A stretch of DNA of 64,000 bases from NCBI RefSeq assembly GCF_006715025.1, contig NZ_VFMK01000001.1, positions 2,976,001-3,040,000 on the forward strand. The letters are read 5' to 3'. The DNA is from Serratia fonticola (GTDB lineage: Bacteria; Pseudomonadota; Gammaproteobacteria; Enterobacterales; Enterobacteriaceae). Below, in pieces: positions 1 through 8,239 of the stretch. The notes under the pieces are model-generated. The model made no database searches, had not been told where the DNA came from, and saw only the letters and a list, made by a program, of their open reading frames with translations. Positions within the stretch are counted from its first letter, which is position 1, and each line of letters opens with the position of its first letter. A program made the translations under genes and the position numbers.

Positions 1-210
1 TTGCAGATTGAAGGTAGGGTTAAGGTGCAGTATGACGTTGATAGCGACGGGCGTGTAACGAATGTGCGCATATTGTCCGCAGAGCCGCGAAATATGTTTG
101 AGCGAGAGGTGAAACAGTCTATGCGTAAATGGCGTTATGAAGCCAAGACGGCGCAAAATCTGACGAAAACCATCGTATTCAAAATAGATGGTTCGACAGA
201 CCTCCACTGA
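1..210 (+). CDS. tonB: TonB C-terminal domain (5' end outside window)
   Basis: The 69 residues up to the TGA at 208-210 match the periplasmic C-terminal domain of TonB: a beta strand with VQYDVDSDGRVTNVRI, then the helix segment REVKQSMRKWRYE and a final beta strand VFKIDG. TonB spans inner membrane to outer membrane and passes proton-motive energy from ExbB-ExbD to siderophore and cobalamin receptors. The TTG at position 1 is an internal codon, because the membrane anchor and proline-rich spacer are missing to the left. Its next neighbour yciA, converging from the right, is the same as in E. coli, which supports the assignment. It is followed by a shared terminator. Confidence 0.9.
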   Translation: MQIEGRVKVQYDVDSDGRVTNVRILSAEPRNMFEREVKQSMRKWRYEAKTAQNLTKTIVFKIDGSTDLH

Positions 211-226
211 TCGAATGTGAAAATAA

Positions 227-252
227 AAAAAGGTCGCCGAGGCGACCTTTTT
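227..252. terminator. Bidirectional terminator between tonB and yciA
   Basis: A perfect palindrome has the GC-rich arm GGTCGCC, loop GA, and A-run/T-run flanks on both sides. It lies 17 bases after the tonB stop and 17 bases before the end of the opposing yciA gene, so it can end both transcripts. Confidence 0.9.
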
Positions 253-268
253 GCTTTCAGGAACCGGC

Positions 269-697
269 TTACTCGGTGCTGTCGATATGGAAATTCATTT
301 TGCCATCGGGCAGGGCGCGAGGGCTGCCAGCATCATCGACGGCAACATAGGTAAATACGGCTTCGGTAGCACGGTAGCGCTGACCGATCGGGGCAGAAGA
401 TACCTTCTTGACCCAAACCTCAATATTAACGGTGATGGAGCTGCGCCCTGTACGGGTACAGTTGGCGTAACAGCAGACAACATCGCCTACGGCCACCGGT
501 TTCAGGAAAGTGATGCCGTCTACACGCACCGTCACTACGCGGCCTTCTGCAATCTCTTTGGCCAGGATCGCGCCACCGATATCCATTTGTGACATCAACC
601 AGCCACCGAAAATATCCCCGTTGGCGTTGGTATCTGCTGGCATCGCCAGCGTTCGCAGCACCAGTTCGCCACGGGGTAAAGGTCGTTGTTCTGTCAT
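269..697 (-). CDS. yciA: Acyl-CoA thioesterase YciA
   Basis: YciA hydrolyses a broad range of acyl-CoA esters in the cytoplasm. The protein has the hotdog-fold signature NANGDIFGGWLMSQMD near its N-terminus, including the catalytic Asp, followed by the central beta-sheet segments VVTVRVDGITF and SITVNIEVWVKK. The ATG at 697 gives a start whose distance to the conserved LVLRTLAMPADTNANGD segment is the same as in E. coli YciA. An in-frame ATG at 712 would add five residues but has no clear ribosome binding site. It lies between tonB and yciB as in other enterobacteria. Confidence 0.93.
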   Translation of the reverse strand: MTEQRPLPRGELVLRTLAMPADTNANGDIFGGWLMSQMDIGGAILAKEIAEGRVVTVRVDGITFLKPVAVGDVVCCYANCTRTGRSSITVNIEVWVKKVSSAPIGQRYRATEAVFTYVAVDDAGSPRALPDGKMNFHIDSTE

Positions 698-772
698 TGC
701 AATCTGCTTCATTAAAAAAGGATCAACTCAATGCTGCCTACGGGAAGGGCCGTAGGCAAAATAATTTTGTCA

Positions 773-1312
773 CTATTTCTTCTGTTCTGCTGGCATATGA
801 CGGTAGATATAGATACCGCTCAGCAGGGTAAACACCAGCGTCAGGATTGTCAGGCCAAACACCTTGAAGTTTACCCAAACGCTTTGTGGCATCCAGAATG
901 CCACGTAGATATTCGCCAGGCCGCAGGCCAGGAAGAAGATGGCCCAGGCGACGTTAAGTGTGCCCCAGACTTTATCCGGCAAGGTCAGTTCTTTACCTAA
1001 CATGCGCTGAATCAACGGCTTTTTCAGCACCAGTTGGCTAATCAGCAGCGCCAGGGCAAACAGGGCGTAAATCACCGTGACTTTCCACTTGATAAACAAA
1101 TCGTTATGGAATACCAGGGTCAGGGTACCGAACACCGCTACCATCACGAAAGTGATTAACGTCATCTTCTCAACCTTGCGATATTTCAGCCAGGTAAAGA
1201 TCAGGGCCAGGGCGGTAGCGACAATCAGTGCCCCCGAGGCAACGTAAATGTCATAGAGCTTATAAAACGCGAAAAAGACAATCAGTGGAAGAAAATCAAG
1301 AAACTGCTTCAT
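773..1312 (-). CDS. yciB: Inner membrane-spanning protein YciB (septation protein A family)
   Basis: A 179-residue integral membrane protein with about five hydrophobic segments, starting MKQFLDFLPLIVFFAFYKL. Length and sequence agree with enterobacterial YciB (IspA/IspZ family), reported to affect cell envelope synthesis and septation; its biochemical activity is not settled. It is downstream of no obvious partner here; yciA follows 60 bp later on the same strand. In E. coli yciC is directly upstream, but here a SulP transporter gene on the opposite strand separates the two. Confidence 0.93.
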   Translation of the reverse strand: MKQFLDFLPLIVFFAFYKLYDIYVASGALIVATALALIFTWLKYRKVEKMTLITFVMVAVFGTLTLVFHNDLFIKWKVTVIYALFALALLISQLVLKKPLIQRMLGKELTLPDKVWGTLNVAWAIFFLACGLANIYVAFWMPQSVWVNFKVFGLTILTLVFTLLSGIYIYRHMPAEQKK

Positions 1313-1578
1313 AAATCAATCCATCATAGGTTCATCGGCCAACTATACCGGATTCGATGAGATCTGGGTATCGCAGGTAAACGCTGATTATCGCTGTTCA
1401 TCGGCTATACCCGTTATCTTTCAAACGATTGCGTTAAATTTAAGGGGGATGGCATTCTGCTGTTGAAACGAGAATTTGCATAAACTTACGATTGTCAGCG
1501 TGGGTTACTTGCTTACACGGTTCGTACATCGCGCATTTTGCGCCATAATAGCCAGATAATTTACCACGGAAAATAGCT

Positions 1579-3282
1579 ATGCAATGGAAATCTCTCCAGG
1601 TGTTGACGCCTGGTTTGACGCATTTGTTAGGATATGAACGCAGTTGGTTGAAGCCAGACATTCGTGCGGGTTTGTCGGTGGCCGCAGTCGCGTTGCCGGT
1701 AGCGATTGCCTATGCCGAGTTGGCTGGCGTCAGCCCGGTCGTTGGGCTGTATTCGTGTATTTTGCCGATGATCGCCTATGCCATTTTTGGGTCTTCACGC
1801 CAATTGATTGTCGGGCCGGATGCGGCAACCTGTGCGGTGATCGCCGCCGTAGTGACCCCTTTGGCTGCCGGGAGCATGGAGTTACATTGGCAACTGACTA
1901 TCATGATGACCGCCATGATGGGCGCCTGGTGTTTGCTGGCGAGCCGTTTCCGGCTTGGTGCTTTGGCAGATCTGCTTTCGCGCCCGATACTTAGTGGCTT
2001 GCTGAACGGCGTGGCGGTGACCATTATTGTCGACCAGATTGGCAAAGTGCTGGGGTTTGGTATGCCGCCTGCACAACTGATTGAGCGCCTTTATTCCCTG
2101 CCAGGCAGCGTGTTGCACAGTGACGGGTTGACCATGGGGGTTTCATTCCTCACGCTGGTCACGTTGGTTGGCGTTAAAAAATTGCGGCCCAACTGGCCAG
2201 CGCCACTGTTTGCCATCGTGCTGGTGGCGTTCGTCACTTGGGCAGGTAATTTACAGCAGCACGGTATTGTGACCGTGGGGGGCTTCAGCGGCATGTTGCC
2301 TATCGTCCAGTGGCCTGATTTTCAACCAGGGTTACTGCGTGACATGGTTATCCCGGCATTAAACCTGGCGGTAGTCAGCTTTGTCAGCATGATGCTTACT
2401 GCGCGTAGCTTTGCGGCCAAAAACGGTTACGAAGTAAATGCCGATGCTGAATTCCGTGCGCTGGGGTTGGTGAACATTGTCTCCGCGCTATCGCAAGGGT
2501 TCGCTATCAGCGGCGCTGATTCGCGCACGGCGGTTAACGACGCCAATGGCGGTAAGAGCCAACTGGTGTCGATTATTGCCGCTATTGTGATCGGTATTGT
2601 GCTGTTGTTCCTGACGGCACCGTTGCAGTTTATTCCGGTCGCTGGCTTAGGAGTCGTACTGATGTATGCCGCCTGGTCGTTGATTGATATCCGCGGCATC
2701 TGGATATTGCGCCGCCGCAACGCGCAGGCATTCCGTCTGGCGGTGTTCACATTCATCAGCGTGTTGTTGGTGGGGGTGATCAGTGGCATTGGTCTGGCAG
2801 TCTTGCTCGGCTTGATGCAGTTCTTACGCACCGTTTTTCGTCCTACAGAGCAATTGTTGGGCGTGAATGACGAGGGCATGATCCACTCGATGGGGAATAA
2901 CAACGGAGTGAAGGCGGTACAGGGCGTGATGATGTACCGCTTCAACTCGCCGCTGACCTACTTTAACGTCGCTTATTTCAAACGGCGTATCCTCAACCTG
3001 GTGGACAGTACGCCGTTCCAGCCACGCTGGGTGGTGGTTGACGCAGTTGCCAGCTTTACCCATGCGGATATCAGCGTATTGTCGGCGATTGATGAACTAA
3101 AACGTGAACTGTTACGGCGTAACGTGAAGCTGGTGCTGGCCGGGCGACGCACTGAGCTGACACGTTGGTTCCGAATCAATCGGGTGGGACGCGATCAGGA
3201 TCTGATCCTGGTACCGGATCTCTACCTGGCTTTAAAGCTGATCCAGAGTAAGGAACAGGCCGAACCGGCCACCACGCCATAA
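1579..3282 (+). CDS. SulP family anion transporter with C-terminal STAS domain
   Basis: A 567-residue membrane protein with the SulP core: about ten to twelve hydrophobic segments over residues 25-425, including the family motif around VGLYSCILPMIAYAIFGSS and the IVGPDAATCAVIA segment, then a cytoplasmic STAS domain over about residues 435-550 (WVVVDAVASFTHADISVLSAID). SulP carriers move sulfate, dicarboxylates or bicarbonate; the substrate cannot be read from sequence. It is not an obvious DauA (YchM) orthologue by context, because dauA lies elsewhere in E. coli. It is the only plus-strand gene between the minus-strand yciB and yciC, so it looks like an insertion into an otherwise conserved neighbourhood. 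Closely followed by its own terminator. Confidence 0.88.
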   Translation: MQWKSLQVLTPGLTHLLGYERSWLKPDIRAGLSVAAVALPVAIAYAELAGVSPVVGLYSCILPMIAYAIFGSSRQLIVGPDAATCAVIAAVVTPLAAGSMELHWQLTIMMTAMMGAWCLLASRFRLGALADLLSRPILSGLLNGVAVTIIVDQIGKVLGFGMPPAQLIERLYSLPGSVLHSDGLTMGVSFLTLVTLVGVKKLRPNWPAPLFAIVLVAFVTWAGNLQQHGIVTVGGFSGMLPIVQWPDFQPGLLRDMVIPALNLAVVSFVSMMLTARSFAAKNGYEVNADAEFRALGLVNIVSALSQGFAISGADSRTAVNDANGGKSQLVSIIAAIVIGIVLLFLTAPLQFIPVAGLGVVLMYAAWSLIDIRGIWILRRRNAQAFRLAVFTFISVLLVGVISGIGLAVLLGLMQFLRTVFRPTEQLLGVNDEGMIHSMGNNNGVKAVQGVMMYRFNSPLTYFNVAYFKRRILNLVDSTPFQPRWVVVDAVASFTHADISVLSAIDELKRELLRRNVKLVLAGRRTELTRWFRINRVGRDQDLILVPDLYLALKLIQSKEQAEPATTP

Positions 3283-3286
3283 GCAA

Positions 3287-3312
3287 AAAGGGCACGCTAA
3301 AGCGTGCCCTTT
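3287..3312. terminator. Bidirectional terminator between sulP gene and yciC
   Basis: Inverted repeat AAAGGGCACGCT / AGCGTGCCCTTT with a two-base loop, flanked by A-run and T-run. It lies directly after the SulP stop and before the end of the opposing yciC gene. Confidence 0.9.
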
Positions 3313-3329
3313 ACCTATCTGACGTCTGT

Positions 3330-4082
3330 TCAGCTGCGCAGTAACATATACAGGCGGAACAGGTAAATCAGCAACAGGGCGGAGACCAGGTTACTCAACG
3401 CGGTCAGCACGACGCTGGCGACATTGGGTGTCAACGCCGATAAATGACTGACCATAAACAGCACCAACAGTTTTGCCGCGAGCCACAGCATCATCGCCGG
3501 CACGATCACCCGAACGTTGGCAAAGGCCAGTTTGCAGCTCAGTTTCAGAGAGGCAAAAACGCCTTTATAATCAGAAAAATAAATGACCGGTGCCAATGAG
3601 AACGAGATTGCCAGGATCACCCCCGGTACGATATACAGCATCACCCCGAGTTGGATCAGTAACGTGCAGATAAACAGCAACAGCAGCAGGCCTGGCAGGC
3701 GCGGCGCAGAGATACCGATAGCCCGCAACGCACTGGTCCGCTGGCCCTCAGAAACCAGGCTAGTCAATGTCAGCATCCCACCCACCAACAAGACGTTACC
3801 CACTAGCGCTGAAAAGGTGGCAGCGGCAGAGACTTTCAATAGTACTATCTGCTGCTCCGGCGTCATTTGCTGAATGATTTCCTGGATCCCCATATTGGCG
3901 GTTGCGGCAAAATCATTTTCCATTGCACTCAGCAGCTTTAACTGCTCAATGTCAGGGCTGAACGCCTGATTAAGCAGCACGGAGATGAATGCGGTCAACA
4001 AGGCCAACAGCAGGATGCTGGCGACCTGATTACGGAAAAAGTTAAAACTGTCACGGTACAACGTGCTGGCCGTGATAGGCAT
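3330..4082 (-). CDS. yciC: UPF0259 membrane protein YciC
   Basis: A 250-residue hydrophobic protein starting MPITASTLYRDSFNFFRNQ, with membrane segments at about residues 18-40, 90-115, 130-165, 190-215 and 222-245. Sequence and length match the enterobacterial YciC family (UPF0259), which has no established biochemical function. Its N-terminal amphipathic TLYRDSFNFFRN segment before the first membrane span is typical. It sits between the SulP gene and the cysteine-cluster gene; in E. coli it is between yciB and ompW. Confidence 0.92.
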   Translation of the reverse strand: MPITASTLYRDSFNFFRNQVASILLLALLTAFISVLLNQAFSPDIEQLKLLSAMENDFAATANMGIQEIIQQMTPEQQIVLLKVSAAATFSALVGNVLLVGGMLTLTSLVSEGQRTSALRAIGISAPRLPGLLLLLFICTLLIQLGVMLYIVPGVILAISFSLAPVIYFSDYKGVFASLKLSCKLAFANVRVIVPAMMLWLAAKLLVLFMVSHLSALTPNVASVVLTALSNLVSALLLIYLFRLYMLLRS

Positions 4083-4103
4083 GCAGACTCCTTGGCGTCG
4101 AGA

Positions 4104-4162
4104 ATATGCCCGTCATACTTCAAATTACATACCTGTTGGTCGCGCAACTCAGCCCAATTCAG
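4104..4162. repeat. Partial ERIC-like (IRU) element, right-end fragment
   Basis: From about 4104 the sequence reads like the reverse complement of the right end of the enterobacterial ERIC palindrome as I remember it: ATATGCCCGTCATACTTCAA, then a diverged AGTTGCAGGTGCGTTGG-like stretch and GCGCAACTCA. Only about half of the element is recognisable and the central inverted part is degraded. It lies just upstream of the yciC start, between yciC and the cysteine-cluster gene. Confidence 0.55.
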
Positions 4163-4252
4163 GGCTTCATCGTTTGGGGCCAACACAAGTACTGCTGAAA
4201 AACGCACCGCGTTTTGTCATGCAATTCGAATTATTTAGAGCATAGAGATAAA

Positions 4253-4693
4253 TCAGTGGGCGATTGTACCTTGTTCCGTGCCGCTGTGGCACCCCGTGAG
4301 TTGCACTGCGCTGATTTCTTCGGCAATTATCGTATCGGAAATTGATAATCGCAGGGGAACCGGCAACGGCGGCAAGCCATAACGCTCGCGGGCGCGATCG
4401 CAGGCTTCGTTACGCAGGCCATTCTCCCCGGATTGATCAAACTCACGACATGGGCTCGGCCGGTTGAGATAGATAGAACAGGAAACGTGCTGGCCAATTT
4501 CACCTTCTAATGCCGTACAGCGTGGGGATTTACTGTTAGTGCCTTGCATACAGCGCAGAAAAGGGGTTAGCGGTTCTGTTAAAGCAATAGGAACGGTACC
4601 GCCGCCATCTTCCGCTTCGGCCCAATAGAATGACACTCGAAAATAACCGCAGCATGCACCGCAGCTGATACAGGGATTTTGGATTTCGCTCAT
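4253..4693 (-). CDS. YkgJ-type cysteine cluster protein
   Basis: A 146-residue cytoplasmic protein. The N-terminus carries CISCGACCG (residues 8-16), followed by single conserved cysteines in FLRCMQG, SPRCTAL, HVSCSIYLNRPSPCREF and NEACDRAR. This is the pattern of the YkgJ/CxxCxxCC family, thought to bind zinc or an iron-sulfur cluster; function unknown. The start at 4693 (MSEIQNPC) is preferred over an in-frame upstream codon at 4726, because the extra residues do not resemble the family. It is transcribed away from ompW. Confidence 0.85.
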   Translation of the reverse strand: MSEIQNPCISCGACCGYFRVSFYWAEAEDGGGTVPIALTEPLTPFLRCMQGTNSKSPRCTALEGEIGQHVSCSIYLNRPSPCREFDQSGENGLRNEACDRARERYGLPPLPVPLRLSISDTIIAEEISAVQLTGCHSGTEQGTIAH

Positions 4694-4831
4694 CTTGATT
4701 GCCACCGACTCCTTACCGGCCACCAACCAAAACCAACATGAGCGATAAAATTACTCAGCGCCAATTTTTTTAGCAACTTTTTTCGTAACGGAAATTCAGA
4801 CGTGCATCATTTTTGCAACAAGCGGTATTTT

Positions 4832-4871
4832 TTGATTCAGATCAATTCTTGATTTATTAGAGGCTTATGTT
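4832..4871 (+). promoter_or_regulatory. FNR box and probable class II promoter of ompW
   Basis: Positions 4832-4845 read TTGATTCAGATCAA, a perfect TTGAT-N4-ATCAA FNR palindrome. A weak -10-like TATGTT at 4866-4871 would put the start of transcription near 4878-4880, so that the FNR box is centred at about -41, the class II activator position. FNR activation of ompW is known in E. coli. The -10 assignment is inference. Confidence 0.75.
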
Positions 4872-4989
4872 GTCTTGTTTTTAGTGGGAATTTAAATTTT
4901 TACACATAAGATGTGATCTCGATTAGATCATAAATACCTGTTAATAGGTATATTCATCGAGACGTTAAACCACACAAATGGAATGGATA

Positions 4990-5622
4990 ATGAAAAAGAC
5001 AACTCTGGTGGTATTGGGGGCGATGATGGCTCCTATGTTAGCAAGTGCGCATCAGGCCGGTGATTTCCTGTTCCGTGCAGGTACTGCGACAGTGCGCCCT
5101 AATGCGGGTTCGGATAATGTTCTAGGGCTAGGGACGCTCGACGCTAAAAATAACACTCAGCTCGGTCTGACTTTCGGCTATATGGTGACTGATAACATTG
5201 GTGTTGAATTGTTGGCCGCTACGCCATTCCGTCATACCGTGACCTTGGCGGGGCGTGACATTGCGACGGTTCATCAACTGCCACCAACGCTGATGGCGCA
5301 GTACTACTTTGGCGACAAGCAGGACAAACTGCGTCCTTACCTCGGCGTCGGTGTGAATTACACCACCTTCTTCGATGAGAAGTTCAACGACTACGGTAAG
5401 AGTGCGGGTCTTAGCAACCTGGATCTGAAAGATTCTTGGGGTGTTGCTGCTCAGGCTGGTCTGGACTACAACCTGGATGAGCATTGGATGTTGAACATGT
5501 CTGTCTGGTGGATGAACATCGAAACCAAGACTCGCTTTGATGTGGCTGGTGGCCCAAGCCAGAGCATTGACACACGTCTGGATCCTTTCGTATTCATGTT
5601 TGGTGCAGGTTATCGCTTCTAA
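4990..5622 (+). CDS. ompW: Outer membrane protein OmpW
   Basis: A 210-residue eight-stranded beta-barrel porin. The ATG at 4990 begins a standard signal peptide (MKKTTLVVLGAMM...LASA) cleaved about residue 20 before HQAGDF, matching the HEAGEF mature start of E. coli OmpW. An in-frame ATG at 4978 would add MEWI before the signal peptide and is rejected. The protein ends in GYRF, with the terminal phenylalanine needed for BAM-dependent insertion. OmpW forms a narrow hydrophobic channel and responds to anaerobiosis and stress; the FNR box upstream fits this. Confidence 0.95.
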   Translation: MKKTTLVVLGAMMAPMLASAHQAGDFLFRAGTATVRPNAGSDNVLGLGTLDAKNNTQLGLTFGYMVTDNIGVELLAATPFRHTVTLAGRDIATVHQLPPTLMAQYYFGDKQDKLRPYLGVGVNYTTFFDEKFNDYGKSAGLSNLDLKDSWGVAAQAGLDYNLDEHWMLNMSVWWMNIETKTRFDVAGGPSQSIDTRLDPFVFMFGAGYRF

Positions 5623-5632
5623 CGCTGCAGAA

Positions 5633-5658
5633 ACAGGAGGCGCTGCTCGGCGCCTCCA
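5633..5658. terminator. Stem-loop between ompW and BON lipoprotein gene
   Basis: GGAGGCGC and GCGCCTCC form an eight-base stem between the converging genes. The T-run after it is poor, so termination strength is uncertain. Confidence 0.6.
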
Positions 5659-5666
5659 TTTCGTGA

Positions 5667-5981
5667 TTACTTAATGCGCATATCGTTTTCGACTGATTTA
5701 ACCCCAGCCACGCCGCGAGTTACCTGAACAGCACGATTAGCATCTGCACTTGAGCTGACAAAGCCACTCAGCTGTACCCGCCCTTTAAACGTTTCGACGC
5801 TGATTTCGGTGGATTTGATGGTCTTATCGGCCAACAGCGCGGACTTCACTTTGGTCGTGATTACTGTATCGTCAATATAGCCGCCAGTCCCTTCGGATTT
5901 TGCCGTTGGAGCACAGGCAGACACCGCCATGGCCAGAATAGCCGCCATACACAGCGCCGAAAGGGTTTTAAATAGCCTCAT
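5667..5981 (-). CDS. BON-domain lipoprotein
   Basis: A 104-residue protein with a lipoprotein signal peptide (lipobox AVSAC, Cys23) followed by one BON domain over about residues 36-104: DDTVITTKVKSALL, the conserved glycine block GRVQLSGFV, and the closing VKSVENDMRIK. BON proteins such as OsmY and DolP act in the periplasm or at the outer membrane in envelope maintenance. With a single BON domain it resembles half of OsmY. It occupies the place of E. coli yciEFG between ompW and trpA, but is unrelated to those genes. Confidence 0.88.
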   Translation of the reverse strand: MRLFKTLSALCMAAILAMAVSACAPTAKSEGTGGYIDDTVITTKVKSALLADKTIKSTEISVETFKGRVQLSGFVSSSADANRAVQVTRGVAGVKSVENDMRIK

Positions 5982-6161
5982 AAATTACTCTCCTTGCAAT
6001 GTTATAGTTGAAACTACACGCTTATTTTCAATCAGATAACTGCCTATTCGCATTAAGCCACTGAATAAAACGGGCAAGTACAATTGTGGGACAGGATGTG
6101 AATTTGTTCAAATTGATTGCCTATTATCTGCAGCAACATTGAGCGTAAACAAGATGTTATC

Positions 6162-6187
6162 ACCGGATATATCGAGATATATCCGGT
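6162..6187. terminator. Perfect 26-bp palindrome downstream of trpA
   Basis: ACCGGATATAT, loop CGAG, ATATATCCGGT: an 11-bp perfect stem 18 bases after the trpA stop. There is no U-tract on the minus strand, so it may be a 3'-end stabiliser or a rho-assisted terminator rather than an intrinsic one. Confidence 0.6.
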
Positions 6188-6204
6188 AATTGAAGGTGAG
6201 AAGG

Positions 6205-7011
6205 TTAACTGCGGGTTGCGGCTTTCATTTCACGAACAAAGTTGCCTAATTTGGCCAGCATGTCGGCCGGTTGCGCCAGGTTCTGCTCAATGATTTTGAC
6301 GATAGCAGAGCCAGAAATCGCGCCAGCAGCGCCCGCTTGCAAGGCATCTTTGACCTGTGACGGTTCTGAGATGCCAAAACCCTGTAATGGCGGCGCCGCG
6401 TGATATTCACGCAGTTTGTTTACCAGATGATGCAGCGGCAACTGGGCACGGCTTTCAGTGCCGGTCACCCCTGCGCGTGATAACAGGTAAGTGTAACCTC
6501 TGCCATGAGACGAAATTTCACGCAGTAAGTCTTCGTCGGCATTAGGCGGGCAAATGTAGATCGGCGCAATACCGTGGCGAGTTGCCGCAGCCCGGAAAGG
6601 CGCAGACTCTTCAAAAGGAACGTCTGCAACCAGAACTGAATCAACGCCGACATCCGCACAGCGCTGATAAAAGGCATCAATACCGCGATGGAACACCAGA
6701 TTGGCATACATCAACAGGCCAATTGGAATGGTCGGGTGCTTCTGGCGGATTGCCGCCAGCATTTCGAAACAGTGTGTAGGCGTCACACCAGAGGCAAAAG
6801 CACGCAACGTGGCGCTCTGAATGGTTGGGCCATCGGCCAGTGGATCCGAGAAAGGGATCCCTAATTCCAGCGCGTCAGCACCGTTCTCCACCAGGGTATC
6901 GATGATCTGTAGCGATAGCGTCGGGTTTGGATCGCCCAATGTAACAAACGGGACGAATGCGCCTTCTTTATTATTTTCCAACCGTTTAAACAGTTGCTGA
7001 TAACGTTCCAT
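6205..7011 (-). CDS. trpA: Tryptophan synthase alpha subunit
   Basis: TrpA cleaves indole-3-glycerol phosphate to indole and glyceraldehyde-3-phosphate and passes indole to TrpB through a channel. The 268-residue length equals that of E. coli. Catalytic Glu49 (in ALELGIPFSDPLADGP) and Asp60 are in place, as is the phosphate-binding GFGIS segment near residue 211. Its ATG overlaps the trpB stop by one base (TGATG), giving translational coupling for the alpha2beta2 complex. It is the last gene of the trp operon. Confidence 0.98.
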   Translation of the reverse strand: MERYQQLFKRLENNKEGAFVPFVTLGDPNPTLSLQIIDTLVENGADALELGIPFSDPLADGPTIQSATLRAFASGVTPTHCFEMLAAIRQKHPTIPIGLLMYANLVFHRGIDAFYQRCADVGVDSVLVADVPFEESAPFRAAATRHGIAPIYICPPNADEDLLREISSHGRGYTYLLSRAGVTGTESRAQLPLHHLVNKLREYHAAPPLQGFGISEPSQVKDALQAGAAGAISGSAIVKIIEQNLAQPADMLAKLGNFVREMKAATRS

Positions 7012-8201
7012 CAGATTTCTCCCCGTGCTTTCAGAATATCGTGAACGGTAAAAATGTCTTTGTCGCCGCGGCCGGACAGGTTAACCACCAGAATCTGTTC
7101 TTTCTGCGGCGTTTCACGGATCATTTTCAGCGCATGTGCCAACGCATGGGAAGACTCGAGCGCTGGGATAATCCCTTCGTGGCGAGACAACGACTGGAAA
7201 GCATCCAGAGCTTCATCATCGGTTATCGACACATATTCTGCACGACCGATGCTATTGAGATAGGCATGTTGAGGCCCGACGGAAGGGAAATCCAAACCGG
7301 CAGAAATCGAATAGGATTCTTCAATCTGCCCTTCAGAGGTTTGCATCATCGGTGACTTCATACCGAAATAGATACCCACGTGGCCGTGTTTCAATGGCGC
7401 GCCATGCTGGCCGGTTTCAATGCCCAGGCCCGCGGGTTCGACCCCAATCAGACCCACGCTGGTGTCGTCGATAAAGTCGGCAAACATCCCGATAGCGTTG
7501 GAACCTCCGCCAACACAAGCAATAACAGCGTCTGGCAAACGGCCTTCACGCGCCAATACCTGGGCCTTGGTTTCTTCACCGATCATGCGTTGGAACTCAC
7601 GCACGATGGTTGGGAATGGATGTGGACCAGCCGCGGTACCCAGCATGTAGTGGGCTTTTTCATAGGTGGCAGACCAATCACGCAGGGCCTCGTTGCAGGC
7701 ATCTTTCAAGGTGGAGGAGCCACTGTGCACCGGGATCACTTCTGCCCCCATCAGGCGCATGCGAAATACGTTGGGCGATTGGCGCTCAATGTCTTTGGCA
7801 CCCATGTAGATGCGGCATTTCAAACCGAGCAGGGCGCAGGCCAGTGCGGAGGCCACACCATGTTGACCCGCACCGGTTTCGGCAATGATCTCGGTTTTGC
7901 CCATACGCTTGGCAAGCAGAGCCTGGCCCAGTACCTGGTTGGTTTTGTGCGCACCACCGTGCAACAAATCTTCACGTTTCAGGTAAAGTTTGGTTTTGGT
8001 ACCCGCGGTCAGATTCTTACACAGGGTCAGTGCCGTTGGGCGCCCCGCGTAATTTTTCAGCAAATCGATAAATTCTGCCTGGAACTCTGGGTCGCGTTGT
8101 GCACTGACAAAAGCCTCTTCCAGTTGTTTCAGGGCCGGCATCAAAATCTGTGGCACATATTGCCCACCAAATTCGCCGAAGTAGGGGTTAAGTAGCGTCA
8201 T
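7011..8201 (-). CDS. trpB: Tryptophan synthase beta subunit
   Basis: TrpB is the PLP enzyme that joins indole and serine to give tryptophan. The PLP lysine is in HGGAHKTNQV (Lys86 from the chosen start), and the phosphate-binding loop CVGGGSNAIG is present. The start at 8201 (MTLLNPYFGEFGG) fits the family; an in-frame ATG at 8216 would add MTGKI and is less likely. 396 residues, one fewer than E. coli. Follows trpC on the same transcript. Confidence 0.98.
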   Translation of the reverse strand: MTLLNPYFGEFGGQYVPQILMPALKQLEEAFVSAQRDPEFQAEFIDLLKNYAGRPTALTLCKNLTAGTKTKLYLKREDLLHGGAHKTNQVLGQALLAKRMGKTEIIAETGAGQHGVASALACALLGLKCRIYMGAKDIERQSPNVFRMRLMGAEVIPVHSGSSTLKDACNEALRDWSATYEKAHYMLGTAAGPHPFPTIVREFQRMIGEETKAQVLAREGRLPDAVIACVGGGSNAIGMFADFIDDTSVGLIGVEPAGLGIETGQHGAPLKHGHVGIYFGMKSPMMQTSEGQIEESYSISAGLDFPSVGPQHAYLNSIGRAEYVSITDDEALDAFQSLSRHEGIIPALESSHALAHALKMIRETPQKEQILVVNLSGRGDKDIFTVHDILKARGEI

Positions 8202-8239
8202 TATTTTTCCCGTCATTATCCGTTAAATTGTGTTCACAA

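Noticed and set aside
7380..8195. 271-codon plus-strand ORF
   Set aside because: It is antisense to trpB throughout, has no family signature, and is explained by codon bias of trpB.
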